Below, piece after piece: positions 16,645-24,681 of a stretch of DNA of 64,000 bases (its first letter is position 1; each line of letters opens with the position of its first letter). Origin of the DNA: Pelomonas paludis (GTDB lineage Bacteria > Pseudomonadota > Gammaproteobacteria > Burkholderiales > Burkholderiaceae_C); the NCBI RefSeq assembly GCF_039872745.1, contig NZ_JBDPZD010000002.1:992001-1056000 (forward strand). Reading direction: 5' to 3'. Made by a program: the position numbers and the translations under genes. The notes below the pieces were generated by a model. It was not told the DNA's origin. It worked only from the letters and a program-made list of their open reading frames with translations, and made no database searches.

Positions 16645-18222
16645 ATGGCCCTCACCGCACTCCTCTCCGTCTCCGACAAGACCGGCATCCTCGACTTCGC
16701 CCGTGAACTGCACGCGCTGGGCGCCACCCTGCTGTCCACCGGCGGCACGGCCAAGCTGCTGGCCGACAACGGCCTGCCTGTCACCGAGGTGGCCGCGCAC
16801 ACCGGCTTCCCCGAGATGATGGACGGCCGCGTCAAGACCCTGCACCCCAAGATCCACGGCGGCCTGCTGGCCCGCAGCGATGTGCCCGAGCACGTGGCCG
16901 CCATGCAGCAGCACGACATCCAGCGCATCGACATCCTGGCCGTCAACCTCTACCCCTTCGAGGCCACCGTGGCCAAGCCCGGCTGCACGCTCGAAGACGC
17001 CATCGAGAACATCGACATCGGCGGCCCGGCCATGGTGCGCAGCGCCGCCAAGAACTGGAAGGACGTGACCGTCCTGACCGACGCCGCGCAATACGCCGGT
17101 GTGCTCGCCGAGCTGAAGGCTGCCGGCAAGACCAGCGACACCACGCGCTTTGCCTGCAGCGTGGCCGCCTTCAACCGCATCGCCCAGTACGACGCGGCCA
17201 TCAGCAATTACCTGTCTGCCCTGCAGCCCGATGGCAGCGTCAGCGCCTTCCCGGCTCAGCACAACGCCAACCTCGTCAAGGTGCAGGACCTGCGCTACGG
17301 CGAGAACTCGCACCAGAGCGCCGCGCTCTACCGCGACCTGCACCCCGCCCCCGGCTCGCTCGTCACGGGCAAGCAGCTGCAAGGCAAGGAGCTGTCCTAC
17401 AACAACATCGCAGACGCCGATGCCGCGTGGGAATGCGTGAAGGCCTTCGAGGCCCCGGCCTGCGTGATCATCAAGCACGCCAACCCCTGCGGCGTGGCCG
17501 TGGCAGCCAGCCCGGCCGAGGCCTACAGCAAGGCCTTCAAGACCGACCCGACCAGCGCCTTCGGCGGCATCATTGCCTTCAACCGCGAGGTGGATGGCGT
17601 GGCCGCGCAGCTCGTGGCCAAGCAGTTCGTCGAAGTGCTGATGGCGCCCTCCTTCAGCGCCGAGGCGCTGGAGGTCTTCAAGGCCAAGGTCAATGTGCGC
17701 TTGCTGCAGATCGCCCTGCCCAAGGGTGGATCGACGCCCTGGGAGCAAGGCCGCAACGCGCAGGACGTCAAGCGCGTCGGCTCGGGCCTCTTGGTGCAGA
17801 CCGCCGACAACCACTTCCTGCAGAAGTCCGACCTCAAGGTCGTCACCACCCTGCAGCCCACGCCCCAGCAGATCGATGACCTGATGTTCGCCTGGACCGT
17901 GGCCCAGTACGTCAGGAGCAATGCCATCGTCTTCTGCGGCGGCGGCATGACCCTGGGCGTGGGCGCCGGCCAGATGAGCCGCGTGGACTCCACCAAGATC
18001 GCCGCCATCAAGGCCGCCAACGCCGGCCTCGCGCTGCAAGGCTCGGCCGTGGCCAGCGACGCCTTCTTCCCGTTCCGGGATGGCCTCGATGTGGTGGCCG
18101 ACGCAGGCGCCACCTGCGTGATCCAGCCCGGTGGCTCGGTGCGCGACGACGAAGTCATCGCCGCCGCCAACGAGCGCGGCATCGCGATGGTCTTCACCGG
18201 CGTGCGCCACTTCCGCCACTGA
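16645..18222 (+). CDS. purH: Bifunctional AICAR transformylase/IMP cyclohydrolase
   Basis: Catalyses the last two steps of IMP synthesis. The 525 residues split into an N-terminal cyclohydrolase (MGS-like) domain, with LLSVSDKTGILDFA, LLSTGGTAKLL and DGRVKTLHPKIHGGLLAR, and a C-terminal transformylase domain with LRYGENSHQSAALY, the catalytic IIKHANPCGVAV and SDAFFPFRDG. The end GVRHFRH is typical. It sits directly after fis. A structured spacer separates it from the next gene. Confidence 0.97.
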   Translation: MALTALLSVSDKTGILDFARELHALGATLLSTGGTAKLLADNGLPVTEVAAHTGFPEMMDGRVKTLHPKIHGGLLARSDVPEHVAAMQQHDIQRIDILAVNLYPFEATVAKPGCTLEDAIENIDIGGPAMVRSAAKNWKDVTVLTDAAQYAGVLAELKAAGKTSDTTRFACSVAAFNRIAQYDAAISNYLSALQPDGSVSAFPAQHNANLVKVQDLRYGENSHQSAALYRDLHPAPGSLVTGKQLQGKELSYNNIADADAAWECVKAFEAPACVIIKHANPCGVAVAASPAEAYSKAFKTDPTSAFGGIIAFNREVDGVAAQLVAKQFVEVLMAPSFSAEALEVFKAKVNVRLLQIALPKGGSTPWEQGRNAQDVKRVGSGLLVQTADNHFLQKSDLKVVTTLQPTPQQIDDLMFAWTVAQYVRSNAIVFCGGGMTLGVGAGQMSRVDSTKIAAIKAANAGLALQGSAVASDAFFPFRDGLDVVADAGATCVIQPGGSVRDDEVIAAANERGIAMVFTGVRHFRH

Positions 18223-18232
18223 GCGTTGAAGT

Positions 18233-18280
18233 AGAGGCTCGCCCCTAAGCAAGGGGCATTCCGCTGGGAAGCGGGCCTCT
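18233..18280 (+). other. Compact three-way-junction RNA fold
   Basis: A closing stem, AGAGGC (18233-18238) with GCCTCT (18275-18280), encloses two perfect hairpins. One is GCCCCT (18241-18246) with AGGGGC (18252-18257) around a five-base loop. The other is CCGCT (18261-18265) with AGCGG (18270-18274) capped by a GGGA (GNRA-type) loop. No T-run follows, so it is not a standard terminator. It lies 10 bases after purH and 20 bases before the GMC oxidoreductase ATG, so it could end or stabilise the purH message or act as a leader for the next gene. I do not recognise a known riboswitch class. Confidence 0.5.
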
Positions 18281-18300
18281 TCGGCGCTAGCGTGGGGCCC

Positions 18301-19935
18301 ATGAGCTTCACGCCCCAAGCCCCCTTGCCCCCGTTCGACGAGACGCACGATGTCATCGTCGTCGGGGGTGGCTCCGCAGGCTGCGCGCTGGCCGGCCGGC
18401 TGAGCGAAGACCCGTCCATCGACGTGCTACTGCTGGAGGCCGGCGCCGACGTCAACAACTGGCTCAGCACCGTGCCCACGGGCGCCGTGCTGATGGTGCC
18501 GACCAAGCTGCACAACTACGGCTTCCAGACCACGCCGCAGCCGGGCCTGAATGGCCGCCGTGGCTATGTGCCGCGCGGCAAGATGCTGGGCGGCTCCTCG
18601 GGCATCAATGCCATGGTCTACATCCGTGGCCAGCGCGAGGACTACGACCACTGGGCCGCCCTCGGCGCCACCGGCTGGTCCTGGCAGGACGTGCTGCCTT
18701 ACTTCATCCGCAGCGAGGGCAACGAGCGCCTCGGCGCCCCGCTGCATGGCCAGAGCGGCCCGCTGCACGTCAGCGATTTGCGGAGTAGCAACCCCTTTCA
18801 GCAACACTGGCTGGAGGCCGCGCGCCACTGCGGCCACCCCATCAACACCGACTTCAACGGCGAGACCCAAGAGGGCCTCGGCCTCTACCAGACCACCCAG
18901 CACCAGGGCGAGCGCTGGGGCGCCGCGCGGGCCTACATCCGCCCCCACCTGGGCCAGCGCCGCAACCTTGCCGTGCGCTGCGGCGTGCAGGTGCAGCGCG
19001 TGCTGTTTGAGGGCCGCCGTGCCGTGGGCGTGGAGCTGCTTGAAGGCGGCTTGCTGCGCCGCCTGCGCGCGCGCCGTGAGGTGGTGCTGGCAGCGGGTGC
19101 CATCCAGTCCCCGCAGTTGCTCATGCTCTCAGGCGTCGGCCCGGCCGCGCAGTTGCAGGCGCTGGGCCTGCCGGTACTGCACCACTTGCCCGGCGTGGGC
19201 GCCAACCTGCAGGACCATCCGGACTTTGTCTTCGGTTTCAAGTCCCGGGACCTGGATGCGCTCGGCATCTCGGCCGCTGGCGGCGCCAAGTTCGCGCGCG
19301 ACGTGGCGCTCTACCGCAACCAGCGGCGCGGCATGCTGACCAGCAACTTCGCCGAGGCCGGCGGCTTCCTGCGCACCTCGGCCGCGCACGCCACGCCCAA
19401 TGTGCAGCTGCACTTCCTGATCGCCCTCGTCGAGGACCACGCGCGCAAGCTGCACACGGGGCATGGCATCTCCTGCCACGTCTGCCTGCTGCGCCCAGAA
19501 AGCCGTGGCAGCGTGCGCCTGGCCAGCCCCAGGGCCGGCGATGCGCCGCTGATCGACCCCGGCTTCTTCCAGCACCCGGCCGACCTGCCGCAACTGGTCG
19601 AGGGCTACAAGCTCACCCGCGCCCTCATGCACGCACCGGCCCTCAAGGCGCACTGGACCGAAGAGCTCTGGACGGCAGACGCCCGCAGCGACGACGAGAT
19701 CGAAGCCCTGATCCGCGCCCGCGCCGACACCATCTACCACCCGGTAGGCAGTTGCAAGATGGGCCAGGACGCCATGGCCGTGGTGGACCCCGAGCTGCGC
19801 GTGCATGGCCTGCAGGGCCTGCGCGTGGTGGACGCCTCGGTGATGCCCACGCTGGTGAGCGGCAACACCAATGCGCCGGCCATGATGATTGGCGAGCGGG
19901 CGGCGGATTTCATAAAACTGAGCCCCGCACCATGA
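18301..19935 (+). CDS. GMC-family FAD-dependent oxidoreductase (choline/alcohol dehydrogenase-like)
   Basis: FAD oxidoreductase of the glucose-methanol-choline family, 544 residues from the ATG at 18301. The N-terminal dinucleotide-binding motif is DVIVVGGGSAGCALAGRL. GMC signature 1 is in RGKMLGGSSGINAMVYIRG and signature 2 in GAIQSPQLLMLSGVGPA. The C-terminal domain holds YHPVGSCKMG and the segment SGNTNAPAMMIGERAADF. The substrate is not readable from sequence; BetA-like choline and AlkJ-like alcohol dehydrogenases are the nearest relatives by motif. No betaine or alkane genes are nearby. Confidence 0.88.
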   Translation: MSFTPQAPLPPFDETHDVIVVGGGSAGCALAGRLSEDPSIDVLLLEAGADVNNWLSTVPTGAVLMVPTKLHNYGFQTTPQPGLNGRRGYVPRGKMLGGSSGINAMVYIRGQREDYDHWAALGATGWSWQDVLPYFIRSEGNERLGAPLHGQSGPLHVSDLRSSNPFQQHWLEAARHCGHPINTDFNGETQEGLGLYQTTQHQGERWGAARAYIRPHLGQRRNLAVRCGVQVQRVLFEGRRAVGVELLEGGLLRRLRARREVVLAAGAIQSPQLLMLSGVGPAAQLQALGLPVLHHLPGVGANLQDHPDFVFGFKSRDLDALGISAAGGAKFARDVALYRNQRRGMLTSNFAEAGGFLRTSAAHATPNVQLHFLIALVEDHARKLHTGHGISCHVCLLRPESRGSVRLASPRAGDAPLIDPGFFQHPADLPQLVEGYKLTRALMHAPALKAHWTEELWTADARSDDEIEALIRARADTIYHPVGSCKMGQDAMAVVDPELRVHGLQGLRVVDASVMPTLVSGNTNAPAMMIGERAADFIKLSPAP

Positions 19936-20012
19936 CCTCTTGATATCGGTGGGCGAGGCCCTATCTTTGGCACGCGTCCGTGTGGACGCGCCGTTCACAG
20001 AGGATGTGTCCC

Positions 20013-20873
20013 ATGACCTCCCGCCCCACGTTTCTCGTTGGCCTGCTTGCCGCGCTCTCGCTCAGCGCGCAGCTGGCGTTTGCGCTGCCCTCGGTGGACG
20101 AGGTGCGCGCCGCCGCCAACCAGGGCGACTACCCCCGCGCCGAGCAAATGATGCGCGAGGTCGTCGAGGCCAAGCCTGGCAGTGCCAAGGCCCACTATGT
20201 GCTGGCGGAGATCCTGGCGCGCCAGCGCAAGTTCACGGACGCCGCCGAGCAAGCCCGCCTGGTGCGCCTGAACGACCCCGATCTCAAGACCGTGGACCGC
20301 GCCAAGTTCACCGAGTTTGAACGCCTGCTGGACCGCGCACAGGGCGCCAGCACAGCGGCCGCGCCGGCCGCCGTGCCCATGCCTGCGCGCACGCCCACCC
20401 CGGCCCCGGCCAGCCACAACAGCGACGGCGGCGTGCCGCTTTGGATGCTGCTCGGTGGCTCGGTGCTCTTCATCGGGCTGGCCGCGCGCTGGATGCGCCG
20501 CCGTGCCGCCGCACCCTCTAGCATGCCCATGCCCGGCTATGGCGGTGCTGGCACGATGCCCATGGGCGGCTATGGCCCCGGTGCCGCGCCCAGCCAAGGC
20601 CCCGGCCTGATGGGCGTGGGCCTGGCTGCTGCCGGTGGCGTGGCCGCCGGCATGCTGGCCGAGCGCATGCTGCATGGCGGCAGCGACCACACCACCTCGC
20701 GCAGCGATGGCTATGCACCCGGTGGCGCCTTTGAAGGGGGTAGCCAAGACCTGGGTGCCGCCAGCGACCTGGCCTCGCGCGACATCGACTTCGGCAGCGG
20801 CAACAGCTGGGATGCCGGGGGTGGCGGTGGCGACTTTGGCGGCAGCGATGGGGGCGGAGGCGGCGACTGGTAA
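20013..20873 (+). CDS. Secreted/membrane TPR protein with glycine-rich tail
   Basis: A 286-residue protein from the ATG at 20013. It has a signal peptide (about residues 1-27, ending LAFA), a short TPR-like helical region (ANQGDYPRAEQMMREVVEAK, then GSAKAHYVLAEILARQ), a Pro/Ala linker, one membrane segment (WMLLGGSVLFIGLAARW) with a basic stop-transfer RRR, a Gly/Met-rich segment and a tail of Gly-Asp-Phe-Gly runs ending in GGGGGDW. Such glycine-rich tails recall TPM/YgcG-type membrane proteins. It probably exposes the TPR part to the periplasm. No function is assigned. Confidence 0.7.
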   Translation: MTSRPTFLVGLLAALSLSAQLAFALPSVDEVRAAANQGDYPRAEQMMREVVEAKPGSAKAHYVLAEILARQRKFTDAAEQARLVRLNDPDLKTVDRAKFTEFERLLDRAQGASTAAAPAAVPMPARTPTPAPASHNSDGGVPLWMLLGGSVLFIGLAARWMRRRAAAPSSMPMPGYGGAGTMPMGGYGPGAAPSQGPGLMGVGLAAAGGVAAGMLAERMLHGGSDHTTSRSDGYAPGGAFEGGSQDLGAASDLASRDIDFGSGNSWDAGGGGGDFGGSDGGGGGDW

Positions 20874-20908
20874 GCCGACGGCCGGCACCCGCGCACCACA
20901 CAGCCCCT

Positions 20909-20937
20909 CGGGCCGGCCATGCCGGCCCGTTTGCTTT
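20909..20937 (+). terminator. Rho-independent terminator after the TPR protein gene
   Basis: CGGGCCGGC (20909-20917) pairs perfectly with GCCGGCCCG (20921-20929) around a CAT loop, followed by TTTGCTTT. It argues against the longer N-terminal extension of the next gene, whose upstream in-frame ATG at 20919 falls inside this hairpin. Confidence 0.85.
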
Positions 20938-20993
20938 GCGGGACCGCGCTGAGCCTGCCTACACTGCGGCGCTCACTGCCTCATTGCCTGCCC

Positions 20994-22118
20994 ATGCTCT
21001 GCGCCACGCTCCGCCTCAGCCTCGTCACCTCCGCCCTCGGTCTGTGCCTGTCGTCCTGGGCAGCACCGCAACTGTCACCCCAGCCCGTCCAGGCCCCTGC
21101 GGGCCTCAGCGCCGTCGCAAGCGCCCCGGTGGCGCGCACCGTGCCGGGCGAGGCGGGCTTGGCCTACCAGTGGCCGGGCGCTTACTTCGAGTTGAACTTC
21201 GAGGGCAGCAGCGCCTACTTCAAGCTCGGCGCTGGCGCGGTCATCCTGCGCGTGAGCGTGGATGGGCAGGCACTGCCGCTGCTGACCAAGCCGGCCGCAG
21301 GCGTCTACGCGGTGTCTGAGCTCGCGCCCGGCGCGCACGCGCTGCGCCTTGAGGTGCTGACCGAGCACCAAGCCGGCCCGAATCGCTTTGGCGGCTTCCT
21401 GCTGCCCGCAGACGCCAAGGCCCAGCCGGCGCTTGAGCGCGCACGCCGCATCGAGTTCATCGGCGACTCGCACACCGTCGGCTACGGCAACACCTCCAAC
21501 AGCCGCGACTGCACGCAGGACCAGGTCTGGGCCACCACCGACAACACCCAGGCCTACGGCCCCATCACCGCGCGCCACTACAACGCCGACTACCGCGTCA
21601 CCGCCATCTCCGGCCGCGGCGTGGTGCGCAACTACGACGGCTTTGCCTCGCCCAAGTTGCCCGAGGCCTACCCCCACACCCTGCTCGACCCAACCAGCCC
21701 GCGCGACACCTCCGACTGGCAGCCCCAGGTGGTGGCCATGGCCCTGGGCACCAATGACTTTTCGACGCCGCTCAAGGCCGGCGAAGCCTGGCCCACGCGC
21801 GAGGCCCTGCAGGCGGACTTCCGGCAGCGCTATGCGGCGTTCCTGAAGCAGCTGCGCGCACGCTATCCGCAAGCCTTGCTGGTGGTGTGGGCCACCGACG
21901 GCGCGGCCGGCGAGATCCTGACCCAGGCCGCCGCCGTGGTGCAGGGCTTGCAGCGCGAGGGCGAGCGCCGCATCCGCCTCGTGCCCATGCACGGGCTCGA
22001 CATGATGGGCTGCCACTGGCACCCCTCGCTGGCCGACCACCGCAAGATCGCCAAAGCCCTGGTGTCGCTGATCGATGCCGAGCCCGAGGTCTGGCCCGCC
22101 GCAGCCAGCGCTCGATAA
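20994..22118 (+). CDS. Exported SGNH/GDSL esterase, CE2-like
   Basis: Putative secreted carbohydrate esterase of 374 residues. The ATG at 20994 gives a clean signal peptide (about 1-25, ending SSWA before APQLS). An N-terminal jelly-roll-like domain (about 40-150) precedes an SGNH hydrolase domain. Block I is FIGDSHTVGYGN with the nucleophile Ser, the oxyanion Asn is in ALGTNDFS, and the catalytic His is in CHWHPSLADHRK. This two-domain arrangement matches carbohydrate esterase family 2, which deacetylates xylan or glucomannan. A TACACT hexamer about 30 bases upstream may be the -10. The carbohydrate enzymes at 56-64 kb could be functionally related. Confidence 0.8.
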   Translation: MLCATLRLSLVTSALGLCLSSWAAPQLSPQPVQAPAGLSAVASAPVARTVPGEAGLAYQWPGAYFELNFEGSSAYFKLGAGAVILRVSVDGQALPLLTKPAAGVYAVSELAPGAHALRLEVLTEHQAGPNRFGGFLLPADAKAQPALERARRIEFIGDSHTVGYGNTSNSRDCTQDQVWATTDNTQAYGPITARHYNADYRVTAISGRGVVRNYDGFASPKLPEAYPHTLLDPTSPRDTSDWQPQVVAMALGTNDFSTPLKAGEAWPTREALQADFRQRYAAFLKQLRARYPQALLVVWATDGAAGEILTQAAAVVQGLQREGERRIRLVPMHGLDMMGCHWHPSLADHRKIAKALVSLIDAEPEVWPAAASAR

Positions 22119-22126
22119 TTCGGCGC

Positions 22127-22771
22127 ATGTCCGTCGCCGACTTCACCGGCCAGCTGCTCACCTTCATCGCGCGCCTGATCACCGGTGCGCAAGGGCACTG
22201 GAAGGGCTGCCCGCCGCTGCCCGAGCAGCGCATCTACTTCGCCAACCACCAGAGCCATTTCGACATCGTCCTGATCTGGGCCGCCTTCCCGCACGAGCTG
22301 CGCGCCCAGACCCGCGCCATCGCAGCGCGCGACTACTGGGCCAAGAGCGCCTTTCGCACCTGGCTGACGAGTGCCGTCTTCAACGCCATCTACGTCAGCC
22401 GCACGCGCGCCAAGCCCGACGAAGACCCGCTGGAGCCGCTGGTCGAGGCGCTGGGCCACGGCGACTCGCTGGTCATCTTCCCCGAGGGCACGCGCTCGCA
22501 CACCGGCACGCCGCTGGCGTTCAAGTCGGGCCTCTTCCATCTGGCCGAGCAGTTTCCGCACGTGCCCCTGGTGCCCACCTGGATCGACAACGTCCAGCGC
22601 GTGATGCCCAAGGGCGAGGTCGTGCCCGTGCCCATCCTGTGCACCGTCACCTTTGGCGAGCCGATCCGCTTGCAGCCGGGCGAGAGCAAGGCGGACTTCC
22701 TCGTGCGTGCCCGCGAGGCCTTGCTGGCGCAACGCCCCAACCCCGAATGGGCTGAGAAGGTCGTCGCCTGA
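22127..22771 (+). CDS. Lysophospholipid acyltransferase (PlsC-like)
   Basis: Membrane-associated 1-acylglycerol-3-phosphate acyltransferase family enzyme of 214 residues. The HX4D active site is ANHQSHFDIVLI, block II-like residues lie in YVSRTRA, and the glycerol-phosphate motif is IFPEGTRSHTG. GATAAT lies seven bases before the ATG with no ribosome-binding site, suggesting a leaderless message. Its stop overlaps the start of a CdsA-like gene, pairing phosphatidate synthesis with the next step. Confidence 0.88.
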   Translation: MSVADFTGQLLTFIARLITGAQGHWKGCPPLPEQRIYFANHQSHFDIVLIWAAFPHELRAQTRAIAARDYWAKSAFRTWLTSAVFNAIYVSRTRAKPDEDPLEPLVEALGHGDSLVIFPEGTRSHTGTPLAFKSGLFHLAEQFPHVPLVPTWIDNVQRVMPKGEVVPVPILCTVTFGEPIRLQPGESKADFLVRAREALLAQRPNPEWAEKVVA

Positions 22772-23766
22772 TGCGCTGGCTCAAGTCCTTGAGCAGCAGC
22801 GAGCAGGTCGCCCTGCTCTTCGTGGTGCTGTTCGGCTTCCTGGCGCTGCTGACGGTGGGGCTCTTCCTGCACTCGCTACGCGAGCGGCCCGAGGACGTGC
22901 GCGCCGGCACCAGCCGCGGCTGGGAGCGCACGCGGCGTGACCTGCGCGCCGCGTGGATCGGCGGCTGCCTGTTCTGGATGGCCTGGATCTCCGGGCCGCT
23001 CGGGGCCACCGCGCTCTTTGCGGTGTTCTCCTTCCTGGGCCTGCGCGAGTTCATCACCCTCGTGCACACCCAGCGCAGCGACCACCGCTCGCTGATCGTC
23101 GCCTTCTTCGTGCTGCTGCCCGCGCAGTACCTGATCTGCGGTGCGCGCTTCTTTGACCTCTTCGCCATCTTCCTGCCGGTCTATGGCTTCCTGGTGCTGC
23201 CCATGGTCAGCGCGCTGGCCGACGACCCGCAGCGCTTTCTGGAGCGCAACGCCAAGATCCAGTGGGGCGTGATGCTGTGCGTCTACGGCCTCTCCCACGC
23301 GCCGGCCTTGCTGCTGCTCGACTTCCCCGGCTTCCGGGGCCGTGGCGCCTTCTTGCTGTTCTTCTTCGTGATGGTGGTGGCGACCGGCCAGGTCGCACAG
23401 GAGCTGGCCCGGCGCAGCCTGCGCCGCCGGCCGGTGGCGCGCCGCATCAGCCGCAGCTTCTCGATGCGCGCTTGGTGGACGGGCGCCTTCACTGGCGCCG
23501 TGGTGGGCACCTTGCTCTACTGGATCACGCCCTTCAAGCCCGGGCAGGCCCTGGTGATGGCCTTCCTCAGCGCCGGTAGCGCGGGCTTTGGCGGCCTGGT
23601 GATGAAGGCCATGAAGCGCGATGCCGGCGTGCGCTACTGGGGCAACCGCAGCTCCATCACCGGCGCAGTGGGTCTGCTGGATCGCATCGCGGTGCTGTGC
23701 TTCGCGGCGCCGGTGTTCTTCCACTCGGTGCGCTGGTACTTTGAGCTGCCGATGAGGGCCACATGA
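22771..23766 (+). CDS. CdsA-like phosphatidate cytidylyltransferase family membrane protein
   Basis: Polytopic membrane protein of 331 residues with about eight hydrophobic segments. The C-terminal segment GLVMKAMKRDAGVRYWGN followed by ITGAVGLLDRIAVL corresponds to the CDP-alcohol synthase signature. The usual acidic residue after LDR is alanine here, and the acidic residue expected before the KR pair is also not in its normal place. It may therefore be a divergent or non-canonical relative rather than the main CDP-diacylglycerol synthase. The one-base overlap with the PlsC-like gene indicates a lipid operon. Confidence 0.75.
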   Translation: MRWLKSLSSSEQVALLFVVLFGFLALLTVGLFLHSLRERPEDVRAGTSRGWERTRRDLRAAWIGGCLFWMAWISGPLGATALFAVFSFLGLREFITLVHTQRSDHRSLIVAFFVLLPAQYLICGARFFDLFAIFLPVYGFLVLPMVSALADDPQRFLERNAKIQWGVMLCVYGLSHAPALLLLDFPGFRGRGAFLLFFFVMVVATGQVAQELARRSLRRRPVARRISRSFSMRAWWTGAFTGAVVGTLLYWITPFKPGQALVMAFLSAGSAGFGGLVMKAMKRDAGVRYWGNRSSITGAVGLLDRIAVLCFAAPVFFHSVRWYFELPMRAT

Positions 23767-23842
23767 GAGCCCCCACGCGAACTTCGTTCACTGCCCCCCA
23801 CGGGGGCTGCAGCGCCCTTGGGGCGGCCCGGCGGGCGCTGCC
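23767..23842. repeat. GC-rich intergenic repeat with two hairpins, copy 2 (before the ruvC fragment)
   Basis: GCCCCC (23793-23798) pairs with GGGGGC (23802-23807), and AGCGCCC (23811-23817) pairs with GGGCGCT (23833-23839). CTTGGGGCGGCCCGGCG is shared, on the opposite strand, with the murG-murC spacer. The layout matches GC-rich dispersed intergenic repeats familiar from Burkholderiales. It ends right at the ATG of the ruvC-like fragment. Confidence 0.6.
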
Positions 23843-23989
23843 ATGAGGATCCTCGGCATCGACCCCGGCTTGCAGACGACAGGCTTTAGCTGCGGCGCGT
23901 CGCTCTCGCGACTTCACGAGCGCTGCGCGCTCATGAGCCTGCGCAGAAGCCTTGCCACCGTCACCAACGTCGGGACAGCACCCTCATGA
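23843..23989 (+). pseudogene. Truncated duplicate of the ruvC 5' end
   Basis: A 48-codon frame whose first 15 residues (MRILGIDPGLQTTGF) equal those of RuvC, encoded by 45 bases that differ from the real gene at five positions, all synonymous. After that the sequence is unrelated and contains the perfect hairpin GAGCGC (23918-23923) with GCGCTC (23927-23932). The frame ends at a TGA that overlaps the true ruvC start as ATGA. It could be translated as a leader peptide coupled to ruvC, but it lacks any RuvC domain beyond the first strand. Confidence 0.8.
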
Positions 23990-24534
23990 GGATTCTCGGC
24001 ATCGACCCGGGTTTGCAGACCACCGGCTTTGGCGTCATCGACGCTGATGGCCCACGCCTGGCTTACGTGGCCAGCGGCACCATCAAGACCAACAAGGTCG
24101 CGGCCGGCGAGCTGCCGGCGCGCATCAAGATCCTGTACGACGGCATCCGCGAGGTGGTAGCGCGCTATGCACCCCAATGCGCGGCGGTGGAGATCGTCTT
24201 CGTCAACGTCAACCCGCAGTCCACCCTGCTGCTGGGCCAGGCGCGCGGCGCGGCGTTGACGGGGCTGGTGTCCTGCGACCTGCCCGTGTCCGAGTACACG
24301 GCGCTGCAGATGAAGAAGGCCATCGTGGGCCACGGCCATGCCAAGAAGGAGCAGATCCAGGCCATGGTGCAGCGTCTGCTCAACCTGCCGGGCCTGCCGG
24401 GCAAGGATGCGGCCGATGCGCTCGGCCTGGCCATCATGCACGCCCATGCCAGCGTGAGCTTTGCCGCCATGAGCAAGCAGACCCCGCTGGCGCGGCGCCA
24501 GCACGCGCAGTTCCGGGGCGGGCGCACCTACTGA
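23986..24534 (+). CDS. ruvC: Holliday junction resolvase RuvC
   Basis: Homodimeric endonuclease that resolves Holliday junctions with RuvAB. The 182 residues carry the four acidic catalytic positions: Asp in ILGIDPGLQTTGFG, Glu in CAAVEIVFVNVNPQS, and two Asp residues in KDAADALGLAIMHAH. The ATG overlaps the stop of the truncated ruvC copy. ruvA and ruvB are not next to it; the following gene is a hybrid kinase. Confidence 0.95.
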   Translation: MRILGIDPGLQTTGFGVIDADGPRLAYVASGTIKTNKVAAGELPARIKILYDGIREVVARYAPQCAAVEIVFVNVNPQSTLLLGQARGAALTGLVSCDLPVSEYTALQMKKAIVGHGHAKKEQIQAMVQRLLNLPGLPGKDAADALGLAIMHAHASVSFAAMSKQTPLARRQHAQFRGGRTY

Positions 24535-24681
24535 TCAGCCCCCGGCGTTCGGAAGTCACACCCAAAGACCCTGGCGCACACACGAGATGTCACGCACCGA
24601 CAGGCCCGGGCGAACAATTCCTGCTCCAGCAGACACCCCCACCGGGCGGGGCGCACTCTGCGAGTCTGCGCCTAGGAGTCT

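Noticed and set aside
16105..18348. Long antisense frame (747 aa) opposite purH
   Set aside because: It mirrors purH, fis and dusB codons in GC-rich DNA, has low-complexity His/Gly/Ala composition and no recognisable motif.
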